Positions 35,889-47,776 of a stretch of 64,000 bases of DNA are shown here, piece by piece. Source of the DNA: Hymenolepis diminuta (lineage: Eukaryota; Platyhelminthes; Cestoda; Cyclophyllidea; Hymenolepididae). Within the stretch, counting starts at the first letter, position 1, and every line of letters begins with the position of its first letter. The stretch covers positions 3,529,033-3,593,032 of the forward strand of contig CAADRB010000008.1 in assembly GCA_900708905.1 (NCBI GenBank), written 5' to 3'. The notes under the pieces are model-generated. The model saw nothing but the letters and a program-made list of their open reading frames with translations, did not search any database and was not told where the DNA came from. The position numbers and the translations under genes are program-made.

Positions 35889-38800
35889 TCAGTTTTCAGC
35901 TGGCGGTTGCAGTTCTTGGTGTTGTTGCTGCTGTTGATCAGTTACTGAACTGTAAGGAGGAGGCGTGATACCCGCATTTGTTGTTCCACCTAGCATTAAG
36001 GGATCCAGGAAAACGATGGTTTGCGACTGTTGATAAAAGCGGTAATAATAAATAATAATAAGCGGTTAGTAAAATCGATATACAGTAAAAACTTTCTTCA
36101 ACTTCATCAAAATACTTTGAGGCTACTAGATTTCAATTAATAAAAGTTTCCCTTTAGTTCAGTTTTTGTCAGGCTGCTGAGATGAAAATCAGCAGTTTTC
36201 AGTTTCAGAATCTCAAAATCTCTCCATCTTTATAATTCCCGAAAAAATGTCTATTTTACTATGTTTATTTATTTGTTTTTTTTTCAAGGGAATTCGACCA
36301 CAATTTTGCAGTTTTTCTCGCAGTTCTGAACTCTTCTTATGAAAAACCGAGTTTTAATTATAGATAAATTTCATCAATAAATTAGAACTTTAAAACTATC
36401 TTTAAGAGATAATAAATAATCAGCATAAATTCTTAAGAATTGAGATGGCAGTGAGACTAGTTTAGACTGAGATCATTGACATACCTTTCCCTTTTTCTCA
36501 ATGCCAAATCGTCCAATCAAAACTAAACCCAAAGTATTGCATTTTACCATAATCAGTAGACTTAACTGTCCAATGTCCGGTCTCTCATCTCAGTTATGCC
36601 AAAAAGTGCAACCTGCTAAATATCACGCAGTCATTTTTCCCATCAACAATTGTAGGAAATAAAGGAATTAATTTGGCAAGAACAACCATTGTTTTTAAAA
36701 AAAGCTGTCAACAAACACTGAAAATCGCAAACGAGCATTTGCTGCGGTCAAAGGGACCAATAGAATTTGCAGTAAATGAGATACAACTTGAACCCAAAAA
36801 TCAAATGAAGTGAGACTCTGAAGCCTTGATTTGGAATTTTGTGAACCGATTTCAGTTGCTTCTAAGAAGTAAAAGTTTTAGAATTTTTTGTATCACTATA
36901 GAAAATAATAGATACACTTACAATTTACCAAATTTTAAGCGGTTTATATTAATAATTCAAAGGTGTTAAAAAACGATTTTTTGTAGTTGTGGATTAAATC
37001 ACGGAAATTTGTCATTTAAAATAGCCTTCACGCGGTATATTTTGAGACCATCAAAAAAGTTCAAATTAATGAGTTTTTTAATAATGATAATGGAATAATT
37101 AAATTTCCGCTTAAATTTCAAAAATTAAGACGAAATAAATCTTACCGCTCCTTCACCTCCAGCTCGTCGAATATTTTGACTAGCTTCCAATTGTACTAGA
37201 CTTATAAGTTGGGCTTCGTAAATTTTCTGGATCCTCCTCACGTGAAAGTAGATAAAGTAGACTGCAACTGTAGCCAGTAAGGTACATAGGATTATCAGAA
37301 AACTAGCTACTGTGAACTGTCTACAACAAATATGAAAAAATAATTAAATTTCACCTAATTCATTTAATAGAAGAATTCAATGATAAAATCTAATAAAATT
37401 TTATAACAGGAACCTATTTCGTTGATGTCTTTTGATTTGCGCTTATCTTAAGATACTCAAAAACTCTGCAGAAAACGGATGCTTAGTCTAAAAGTTGGAA
37501 AAAGTTGATTCTAATGCTTAATTATTTTCCTGCCCATTAACAGGCTCAGATCTGAGAACATTTTCTCCTCAGCTTTCAAAGTTAGATCAACATCGTTCCT
37601 AATGTTTTATCTTTAAGAATTTAAATTTCATAAGTTACTATTTAATTGCCCTTGGTTTTTATTAGATTAAAAGCATCAAGAAATATGATGCATCAGTTCG
37701 TTGGAGAGTGAATTTCCATAGTCCGCAAAGTCGAAAATGACGGAATATTGTTTTATTAAGTCTGTCTGATTCCTTATCGACATCATTACAGTCAGAGTCC
37801 CAGTAACTGTTTTCTAATTCAAAAAGGTCGCAAATAACTTACAATGCTAGAATTATAAACAGAATATTAAAATATGCAAATCAAATTAGATTTAAAGATT
37901 AGCCCCCCCCCCCGTTTAATTTCTCCAATAAAATGTCTGAATAGCAATTGATTCGTCCTTTTTATTTTCTTCAGTAATCATCTGTTTATAGTTTAACAAT
38001 TTGGTTTCTATGACATTCTAATAACAAATATATGGGGTAATTACAATATTGGTTAGAATTATTTTAAATTCAAATGCACCGCAAAGTTTTAGTATGAATA
38101 ATCTTTTAATTTTACAGTAAGTTTCCACTTTGCATATATTTAATCTAAAATATTTAGCTTCACTTTTACGAAGCCTTGCACGCTTTGAGACATTTTAATG
38201 TCTGATTAGGGGAAAATGATCGATTTCGGCTTTAGGTACTACATGGTTACTAATAAAAAGCGATCATTCGCCTGTTTCTCTGCAAAAGTTTTAATTAAAT
38301 TTGAAGCAAATGAAAACATGATTATTCTTGATGTTAAATAAGTCTAGATAAGTTAAGAATTAAAAAAATTCGGATGAAATTTAGTTTTGTGTTTACAAAC
38401 TTCAGCAATTTCGAAAACTTTGGCAAAGCTGATATTTAAAGATTTTGGAAACTATAGCAACCTGAGTTAGATAATTCATCTTGAATATAAAACCTTTAAA
38501 ATGCTTGAGATAAAAATTTACCTAAAACAACATGCAGAGGAGATATTTATTAATGTTGAGTTTATCTACTCTGATTGGCTTTTTTCAAACTTTGTATCTG
38601 GGATTAAGCCACCCAACCGTACAGCAGCTGTTAAGATGTGAAAAATCACACCATCCCATTAAAGTGAACCTCTGAAATTCAAGTTGTACTATTTCCTTTT
38701 CAGTCAAACAAATTGAACGGGCTTGTTAAACAAATAAATAGAATAATATAAACAAGTTTAGACCATAGAGAGCGACTCTTGATACTCTGACTTTCCCGAT

Positions 38801-41519
38801 GGTTTTTACACCAACTCCCTCCTCCGTTTCACACTTTATTGGACTAATTTATCTTTCTCATTGTGGATGTCCCTTGGTGATTAAGATCGTTAGGTTTTTG
38901 CTTTGCAACGAGACATAATGTTAATAAAGCCTACATTCTTGAATTTCCGGCATCCAGTACAATTTTTCTAAATACATTTCACAAAGCTATGTAACATTCA
39001 AGCCTAATGCGATCAAATTTCAAGGACAAAGGGATCTCAGGTATCCTCAGATTTGAAATATTCAAAATATATTTCCCCTCCCTCTCAAAATGCAATATTA
39101 ATTCTCCTACAACTTTCTGTGCAAATTACACCGGTTATACGAATTGATCATTCATGTTAAATTAGCAGTGGAAAGTTAATGTAAAGCCTTTTCATTAAAG
39201 GTGAGAAATTTTTAAGGAAAGGTGTATTTCACGAATCTAACCTAATTTCCATTCTGTTAGAACAGATATTATTTTATTTAGTAAAAGTGAAATAACCCGA
39301 AGTAAATGAAAACAAATTGGAGCTCGTCTTCTGAAGGCAAGATCCTTGTTATTTTCGCCTTTATAATATCGCTTTTTAGAATAATATTAGTAATTTTAAA
39401 ATTTAATTGTTATGCAGTCCATACAGTCATTTAATCGTTACATTTAGAAACACTTAAGCAGATAGTGTTTCTTCGCTGAGTAGTATGTGCTAATAACCGA
39501 AATTTGCGAAGATAATTTGAGTAACTGGGCGCTGGTACTTGATGAAGCCATGGATCAAAACAGTAATGGTATTTAAACCAATTCGTAAACTCACTGCTTT
39601 ATTAACTATTCAGATAAAAATATAACAGGTTAAAGATTTCCCGATTCTGAATGTAAAATTTAAACAAACAGAATATTAAAAGTGCTTCAGTGGTTAAGAT
39701 TTTGGCCAAGTGAACATGAAGCAATTTGAACATTCGTGGTGCAGCAGCAATTGTGTTCATTCTCGAAGTTTGCAGTTACGATTTCGATTTCCAAAGATAC
39801 ACGGAAACTGTCAGCCACTCGGATTAAGTCTGGCTTGGAGGGTAGAAATCAGGTTATTCTTCTCGATGACGGCTTCATACTATACCTCTGGAAAAGCTGA
39901 GTTTTGTAAATACGTTCTCAAAAGAGATTAGGTAAATCATGTCCTTGTAAGATATTTAATGAGTCTATTTATTGTTGTTCATAACTCTTTTATTTCGGTT
40001 ACCTACCTGACAAGCGCATGCCAGTCAGCAGCCGCCATCAACATTGAGCGATCAAGACCCACAAAGTTAAATACTTGACTCTTGATAAAGTGACAAACTT
40101 TTACACTGGAAACTTATTTAAGAATTCAAATAACAGTAAACGAATTTGGAGCCAGTCTCAACAATATGTTGAGATATTAGATACCTATATGTGTAAGAAA
40201 ATCATTTCATTTGGTCAAAAGAAGGTATTGATAATGATAAAGAGATCTTGATAATGTATTATAGAAATTTATACCCCTTACAATATATACACAAAAACTA
40301 TATGGTAAATAAGAATGAAACAGTCCGAATTTTTTACGTTTATTCTCGTTCTTGCATCCAATCATTTAATAACTTTCGGACTTATTTTTCTTCGTTAAAT
40401 AGTTTGAATAAAACTCGTGTTATATCATACATTATCACGATTTTAGGAAATAGTGTGTACATTCACACACAAGAGAGAACACTAGGTTGCGTAATGCTAC
40501 GACAAACACCGCATCGGTGACTGTACGATATAGAAATCAACGGTTATCATCGGATTAGCGAAGTTAAGTTATTATCTGCATGAATTATCTGAGGAGAACC
40601 CCGAAGTTGGAAACTACCCGCGAGACCTAGTGCTGTAGTTTCCACTAAATTTAAAGTCACAAAATCTTCATTAACTGGTGCGCATCCCTATTATTTATGT
40701 TAATTAATTTAAATCTGAATGAATTAAAAGATTTCTTCAGGGGCAGTTCCAACATGCAATTCCTCCTCCCTTGTTTAAGTTATTGGAAAACGCACAACTT
40801 CAATAGGCTTGGGACTTACTAATATCTCAATGTACACCAGTAGCATTATCCGTTCGTCGGCATTGTTCTTTATGGAGTCAGATTTCACGGATTCGACACT
40901 CTTAGGTCAATATCCAATAAGTAGAACGGCCAAAACACTAGTTAAGTTTGGCCAATAAAGAGGTCTGCAAAATTCGAGTATCACCAGAAAATCTGAATAA
41001 TCCTACCCCCTACCCAAGATTAGAATTAGAGAAGATTTTCTAATTGGGCTTGTGAGGTATATTCATGAAGACTTCTTTTACATAAAGATCTAATGAACAC
41101 ATAATCAAATGCATAATAAGCAAAAGCTGGCATATATTCTCTAAAACAATAAAAATCTATTTTAATTCTTTTGAACCTTTTATACCACTTAAAGGAGCAG
41201 AAAATATGGAATTAGGTTTATTTTTTACCTATCTTCTATCCTCTCTTTCGTATTGTTGCATTGGGAAATCTTCACACTACTGTTATTAAGAGATGTCAAA
41301 TCTTTTCTTGAGACTTGAGCTAAATTATTCACAAAGCTTACACTTCAGCCTTGAATCGAAATGAATTGACGGTGATAATGATACTTGCTGTGAGGCCGAT
41401 GACATTAATAAATCCGCTGAATATGAGGAATGAGAGGACGTTTCGAAAGCATTCGTTGAATCGATAGTGGCTCTTCTGGGTTAATTCTGCATCGATTTGC
41501 ATATTTGCATTCCAGAGTT
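35889..41519 (-). CDS. Multi-span membrane protein with PPPY/poly-Q tail, 5'-partial
   Basis: Three minus-strand exons join in phase: 41519-41342, 37320-37146 and 36026-35889, with introns of about 4.0 and 1.1 kb. The visible 163-residue C-terminal part starts ELWNANMQID, has a polar region with two cysteine-flanked turns and then two membrane spans. These are about residues 29-53 (VLSFLIFSGFINVIGLTASI) and 64-87 (SFLIILCTLLATVAVYFIYF), followed by a basic VRRIQKIY juxtamembrane helix. The tail ends with PPPYSSVTD, five glutamines and a TGA stop. A PPPY motif in a cytosolic tail usually binds WW domains, for example of Nedd4-type ubiquitin ligases, suggesting regulated turnover. I do not recognise the family; a four-span protein whose first spans lie upstream is likely. 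The upstream exon must end in phase 1. Candidates are listed at 42406-42496 and 47651-47776. Confidence 0.7.
36027..37145. other. Intron of the membrane-protein gene
   Basis: The last intron, phase 0, about 1.1 kb, AT-rich. AAT triplet runs lie at 36043-36059. Nothing coding is seen. Confidence 0.6.
37321..41341. other. Intron of the membrane-protein gene
   Basis: A phase-2 intron of about 4 kb between the two membrane-span exons. It carries a C11 homopolymer at 37903-37913. It also has a segment near 39688 with TTCAGTGGTTAAGATTTTGG, reminiscent of the tRNA-like head at 59236. The 73-codon frame at 39710-39931 (+) lies in that repeat-like piece and is not called. Confidence 0.5.
37903..37913. 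repeat. C11 homopolymer
   Basis: Eleven consecutive C in otherwise AT-rich intronic DNA. The length is prone to sequencing error. Confidence 0.9.
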
Positions 41520-42405
41520 CTAAAACGTATACATTCGCAATATTAATTCAAGCTAATCAAAATGGAATATAATGGAAATATCTCTTTTAAAATTATTTAA
41601 AATCCGACCTTGAAATGCTACATGATATTCATTTATTATGTAAATGTAAATTTATGTAAAATTGAGCGCAATTTTTTAACAATTTATAAATACAATGCTT
41701 ACTAATTACCGAGGTACTTTCAAATAAGCATTACTTATTAAATGAACTGTAAATCGTTTCATTGTCACTAAGATGTGAAATTATCAATCATTAATGCTCT
41801 GATTATTCATTCATTCTCTCTTCTCATGGAAGTTGTCCTTTTGAATTCATGCCAACATAATTTCTATAAAGAGTTTTAATAGTTTGATAAATGCTGTTAG
41901 TTGGAAAATAATCTCATAAGGTACAACAGTCCGTAACGAAGAAAGTGGCCATGAAAATGATCTTCTTTGTTGCCCCACTGGATCTATACTTTCATATAAT
42001 TATTCCGAATAAAAGGCAGTTCAAGAAAATGGAGAGAAAATGTTTATATGAATTTAAACTACAGAACTAAATGCTGCACTTAGGAGATGAAAGAGGACGT
42101 AAAATGCCAAAAAGGTAAGCATAATGTCTCCCAGGGCTATTTCTTCAATATATAAGAATTTTAAAGCTATGTACCATATTTACATATTTGTATCCATCAG
42201 TAGAACTTCTAACAAAATTGACTTATTGTTTAAAAACATGTCACCATGCCTCCAAGCTTAACAGCAGTCGTTTGAATTCCTTATGGGACATTCTCACCAG
42301 AAAAGCAAGAGGAAAAACTGTTTTAGTTCCAGATCAGTTTTCTTCCACTTATGTATGAATCAAGGGCCGATCTGCATTTTAATTAACACATTTTGCTAAG
42401 GAAAC

Positions 42406-42496
42406 CACTCCAATCCACAGTCTCAAACTTGTGTCTATGGATATAGATACTTTTAGGTTCTTCTTCGGATACCGTGGGATTGGTAGCTAAGCGGCT
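42406..42496 (-). other. Candidate upstream exon of the membrane-protein gene
   Basis: After a good acceptor (TCATTTCAG on the minus strand) an open stretch reads SRLATNPTVSEEEPKSIYIH and on to DWS. If spliced at a weak GTTTCC donor it ends in phase 1, exactly what the exon at 41519 needs, giving ...DWS-ELWNAN. The entry phase 0 also matches the exit phase of the candidate exon at 47651-47776. The composition looks protein-like (charged, few low-complexity runs). The donor is poor, so this could be chance. Confidence 0.3.
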
Positions 42497-42989
42497 CTGA
42501 AATGAGTCTTTAGTCAAATCGATCCTTCAAAAATCAACTTAATATGGTGAATATTCCAGTTTGCTATAGAAAGTGTTGTTACATCTTTATAAGCCTATTC
42601 ATTCGTGAGATAGTTATGGTTTAGATTCATTTAACCTGACAATTTACTTGACTACACAAACAGAGTTGTTTAATCATCAAAAAAACAAACTCTCTGACTA
42701 ATGCAAACATTCTCTGCCAGTGTTCAAATTTACTGCAACATTTAATTCCCGTGTTGACAGAATTGATATTGTTTATTCGCTATACTTATTTGAAACTTGT
42801 TTGTGGAAAAATATATCTTATTGACCGCACACTGGAAGGGTCTACGTACAACATAATGCGGAATGGGAAAATATGAATGAGTTGACGTTTACGACAGCTG
42901 AATGACAAATTATATGAAACTTTTATAATATCTATTACCCTTTATTAAAGCTACAGCTATTTAGACTCTTAGAAGAGAAAAAGAGAAGG

Positions 42990-43215
42990 CAGATACTCTT
43001 ATTAGCAAAATAAATTTACTTAAATAGACTTGAATGTGTAATAAATGATTGGCTGCTGGTTAGCCAATAATGGCAGCGAAGGTTTCTCCACAGGTAGATT
43101 TACATACGTAGGTGTGAGTGTTAGAATCCAATGATCGATAATTAGGCGTATGAGAGGTGAAGCTTGTGAGTTTCTCTTGAGTACAACGAAAATATTCGAT
43201 TAGGCGTCCTAACAC
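42990..43215 (-). mobile_element. LTR-like repeat, family B, copy 2 (solo)
   Basis: The block GGTTAGCCAATAATGGCAGCGA ... CCACAGGTAGATTTACAT ... GGTGTGAGTGTTAGAATCCAATGATC matches 34228-34330 with about one mismatch in five. On the minus strand it runs from TGTTAGGACGCC (43214) to GCAGCCAATCA (about 43046), that is, with TG...CA ends like a solo LTR of about 170 bases. No internal retrotransposon coding region adjoins it. A 62-codon minus-strand frame lies inside it and is probably not a gene. Confidence 0.5.
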
Positions 43216-43639
43216 TTCCCCCTTTTGAAATTGGCCTTCTTCTATCAATTTGCGTCGGGCAGAGATTGTACTGAGATTGACATTGATAAATCGGTGATCG
43301 CCAATCTATAATATTCCGATTTCTCTGTCTTGAGGTGTCTACTCAATTTTGATGGTACTTTTTAATCGTGTTCACATTTTCTGACTTGGAGTTTCTTCTT
43401 AATCCTCATTTAACATATTGGGTTGATTATTTCTCAGTTGTATGCATATTGAGCTGAATTGTATTCTTGGAATGACACTGAGCAGTAATACCTCTTTTGA
43501 ATAGGAATTGGAGTTTATGGTTGCTGTCATTAATCCATTACATATATCATTGACTGATAGGTCTGATAATTCAAGTTCTTCGATCAAGTCCTATTTCCAT
43601 TTTAAAAAATCAAATTAAAAGTCCATTTGAGATAACCAA
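43216..43639. other. Spacer between two repeat copies
   Basis: Unique-looking sequence between the LTR-like copy and the TRIM-like copy B. A 62-codon minus-strand frame (43399-43587, IEELELSDLSVNDICNGL...) looks mildly protein-like, but it has no domain and could be residual element sequence. Confidence 0.35.
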
Positions 43640-45070
43640 TGGTTACATAAGTGTTATAGGGCATTTTTTGCCTTCCAAGATAGTTACAGATCCCCGAACT
43701 CAATAATAACATGGAATTGTCACAATATTAGGCTTTACTACAAAAATATCCATGGCAATAATCAATAGTTAAAATTATTTTTTAATACAAATTACTCGTT
43801 TTTGTGCATCACCTCCCTGGGAAAGTTATTTATCTATACTTTGAACTTCCGAAACGTCTCTGCTGGGTTACCGGAGTTTCGGGATTCCAAAGTCACGTGT
43901 GCCCAGATAAGTCTTTGTCGGATCTGTTTTCGGTTCGGCAGTTAAGATTGGGTAAAAGAAAGAAGATTTTTACCTTGCCATACACAGATTTGCACGCCAA
44001 CAAAAGGCGTCATCTGGGATTAAGATTGTAAAGAGTTATAGATCTCTCTCACTCTCCCCTCCGCTTGTGATACGAGGAGTTATCTTTGAATAACAATCAA
44101 ATAGGATAAGATAAGAAATTCCTTGGATAGGTCCAGAAAGATTGAGATCAGTGGGAGACTGAGGAACATCCGTTTGAGAGCATATAAGATCTTGATGGTA
44201 GGGAAGTGCAGCCTCGCTTGCGCAACCCCTTTTGATACTGTTCCATTTTCAAGAGAACAGGTTTAGCAAGACAGATTTCCTCGGATTACTTGCGTTTGTC
44301 ATCCACCAGTGCCGATGCGATTAGGACGGAAAATGAGCAGGTGTTTAGCTCAAATTTTACGCTGACCAAGACCTTTTGGTAACTTAACCATGGTGGACGA
44401 CGTATGAATTCTGGAAGAGGCAAGAGTATAATAACCTTCTTTATGACCATTTAGGCGGCATATTTGATCTGTTTTTTATTGATCCGCAAACAGGATGTCG
44501 GGTGTAACTGTTGCTTAGGCACGCTAGGCTCAGAGACCAGTCGTGTTGGAAATAAGTAGGCGTGGAAGATTCCATGGAATACGTCAAATTACACTATCTC
44601 CGACTGATGGTTGCTAGTTTATGTCATCATTAGCTGCCTTAGCAGGAGTTGCGATAGAAACCACTTTAGGAGAAACAGGCCCATCCGGAGATTGAGAAGA
44701 ATTATTAGATGAATCTGACGAAACAATGGATATATATGTATTAGAAACATCAGCTGACACTCTTGCCCCCAATTTTTGTGGAAAGAATCATTTCTGCGGA
44801 CGAGCTCTCAAACATTTGGAAGAAATTGAGTAATCCACTGTTTGTTGAGAGATCGAAGACGTTTTGTTTTCGACATTTAAGAATCATCAGGGGTGATAAA
44901 TAATATGCGTCGCCACTTATAACCGTATAAGCCTCCCAAAATGGACACAAACCTCCGAATTGAATAATAACACGAGATCAAACAAACTTTTTATATTCAT
45001 TCCAAATTGTGTCCAGCAGAAACTCATAACTTTAGTGCATGTTAATAATTATGCAAAATTGTAAATAATT
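43640..45070. mobile_element. Non-coding TRIM-like element, copy B
   Basis: This is the second copy of the element at 20700-22200. Its two ends resemble each other. Near the left end, CCCCGAACTCAATAATAACATGG (about 43693-43715) parallels CTCCGAATTGAATAATAACACGA (about 44953-44975) near the right end, with similar flanks (TTACATAAGTG/TTATAGG against CACTTATAACCG). This suggests short terminal direct repeats as in LTR elements. The internal 1.1 kb has no conserved frame. Together these fit a terminal-repeat retrotransposon in miniature or an eroded LTR element. The primer-binding site and target-site duplication were not identified. Confidence 0.6.
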
Positions 45071-47650
45071 TATAATACATTGACAAATATCTAAAACTGT
45101 TACTCCATTTTCTTTTGGATAAAATTATCTCATTTTATTCAACAACAAGCAAATCTTAAGCACAAGCCACGTTTGAATGGAGCTAATTCATTAGAACCGG
45201 TTTGCTAGGTCACATGACCTCACCAATGGAAACGTCGAGCAGGAATTAATTTGACCATTCTAGTCAGTTGTAAGAAGAAGGATGTCATGGATTAAAATCT
45301 TCTTATGATATGTCTACCAATATATATATATATATATACATGTATTGGTAGATATAAACTATAGACCTTATTAAGTATACAACCAATGAGAAGGCAAATG
45401 ACTGAATGGAGATCAATGGCATATCATACGCCAGCAATATGACAGAGGGGATGAGACAGGGAAAAAGGAAAAGAAAAAAAAGGAGTTAAGAAAGTCGGGA
45501 GGAGAAGGTCAACGAAGTGTGGATAAACCAAATTATGATAGGAAGTTAAAGTGACAGTCTGATGTTATGTTTTCTTTGATTAAAGACCAGCATTTGAGTT
45601 AACCTCAACTGAACTCTAGCGGGCTCTGTTATGTTAAAATCATCTTACCTAATATCATCTATCTTACTTGGCTATCAGACACATCAACGTCAACCAAGAA
45701 GGCAAGACCAACCACTGAATTCAATCAACTGGTCAGTAATCTGTGTACATCACTGACGTGAACTCGAGGAAGTTCGGGCCAACCTGTCAAATTCGAACTT
45801 TGGAGCATTAGGATATTACGGAATTAATTTTTTACATCTAGTAAAAGTGAACAAGCTGAGGAGGTAGACAGTAACAAAAGAAGTAAGACTGGTTCGATAC
45901 TTTGACTTCATCCTCCTCTTTTACCTAACCTTTACCTACCTAACCTTCTTAATTCAAAGAACATACTATTTTACTATTCCCCTTACCAAAGTGCTTTCTC
46001 ATAATAAAAATTGTAATTATTTTTCTCTGCCCCTGGTAATAATAATAATAAGATTGTGAAAAAGTGTAATTATATGGAAGTTAGAACGGAACAGAGTTGT
46101 AATATGCATTAAACCTATAAATTACCCTCTCAACATATCACTGGGTGAGGCTAAATAAGGTCTATCCCGCATCATTCGTTCCTTTATTAATTTTAATCAG
46201 CTGTTTGTTGTTTACTCTTTGAAATTAAAAAAAATAATAATGTGATTAAAGTCAGAGCAAAGGTAATGTGATTAATTTGTATCTTGAAAATATAAAGTTA
46301 CATGTCTTTTTTGGTTACACCTATCTTTGCAAATTTTATTGAAAAAAATAACGAAATCAAAATAAAGAAACATTGACAATGGTTAAAATAATATTCGATT
46401 GATTTTATTTTCCTTAAACTACTCAGTGTTAAATAGTCAAAATAATAATAAAAAATGCAAATATGAATCAATAAATAAAGTAACATTTTGGCTATCATTG
46501 CACTTTATTGATTTTGCTAAATAACACAGTAGAAAGCAACGCACCAATACTCAGCAGTTAACAAAATGGACTCCAAGTGAGAGATAGAGGGGAAATGAAA
46601 AGAAAGTAGTGGCTGCAAACAGCTTGGTTTTAATCAACGGTTACCATGGTATCGGCAATCTTAGCAACAAACTATGCGAACGCGCATTGCATAGCTTTAA
46701 AGGCGTCTTTCTTGGAAAAATGTGTGTGTAACAATTGTTATTGGATATATTGATTGTGTCAACTTAAGAAAGAGCTCATAGACAATAAGTTAAGCCATTA
46801 AATACCGTTTAAAAATTGATAGCCATGTTCTTCATTATTTTTAGATCACTTGATCTAGAACTGTGTCGAAATATTAGCTTGAAATATACACATTTGGAAA
46901 TAGTAAAAATCGTAAACCTTTTCACGTTCAGAATTTAAATTCGACTGATAAATTCAGGTTGAAGAGAAAATTGGAGGGGTTAGAATCGACTTTACTGGGC
47001 TTCAGTCATAATAGGCCGTTCACTCCAAAGAATTCCTGAGTATCTTGATTAATTTGAGAATCTGTTTCAAACACTTGTATTATTTGCACACACTGACATA
47101 TAAGTCTGCTTGATCTCCTCATATACTGCGAATATACTGGCTCATATTAAATTCTCAGCTGGTAGTTTTTGATTGGTTGCTCATCAACGAACAACGGACG
47201 TGCAACCACAGAACTCTTTCATCCTATCAATATTCACGCTCTCTCTAACAGTTCGGGTAGCCTTTGCTCAATACTGACCTCCTTTAATTTCTCTACCCTC
47301 TTCCTTTCTCATCCCATTCATTTCTATTTATCCAATATACACATGGTCCTACGCAAATCTTAATAATTAAAGGGTAAGGAAGATCATTGTTTTACGGATA
47401 AGATATTGAGCTTATTTCGGTCTTTAACATAAAGTAGTCCCACTGACAGCATTTCTATTGGACAGAAGAGTAACATCCTAGCGCCACTTAAAGGAGAAAG
47501 TAACAATAATAAATACTGTTTAGTGGATTCGTCCCAGTGATTATGGATGCCTATCCGCCTTAAGTACCTATTTGCTTTCTACGGAATATTTTTAAAACCA
47601 CGGCTTTGTAAATCAGGGTTAATAAGGTCTTTATTTTGTTGTTCTTTTAC
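45071..47650. other. Intergenic or intronic, no exon supported
   Basis: AT-rich, with a long hairpin at 45309-45356, an A/G-rich tract at 45430-45505 and scattered minus-strand hydrophobic frames (46298-46498) that are simply AT-rich. If the candidate exons at 42406-42496 and 47651-47776 are real, this is intron of the minus-strand membrane-protein gene. Confidence 0.4.
45309..45356. repeat. AT-core hairpin with unique 10-bp arms
   Basis: TCTACCAATA (45313-45322) and its exact complement TATTGGTAGA (45343-45352) flank an alternating TA core that can itself pair, and a few outer bases also match. This forms a long, nearly perfect palindrome. Confidence 0.85.
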
Positions 47651-47776
47651 GTAATATGTGTTAATGTAAAAAGAAGAGTTCATTTTCTTTCCAACGGTGA
47701 GCGTTATAAGAAAGATAAATTTTAATAAAAATCCGAAAATTTTGAGTAAATACGATAATGAATCTGTAGTACTCAT
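47651..47776 (-). other. Candidate first exon of the membrane-protein gene
   Basis: An ATG at 47776 opens a 42-codon stretch, MSTTDSLSYLLKIFGFLLKF..., with one hydrophobic span (about residues 9-28) and an N-glycosylation-like NSS. A GTAAAAG donor ends it in phase 0. Via 42406-42496 it could join the confirmed exons to give a 235-residue protein with three predicted spans. AT-rich DNA readily gives hydrophobic frames, so the support is weak. Confidence 0.25.
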
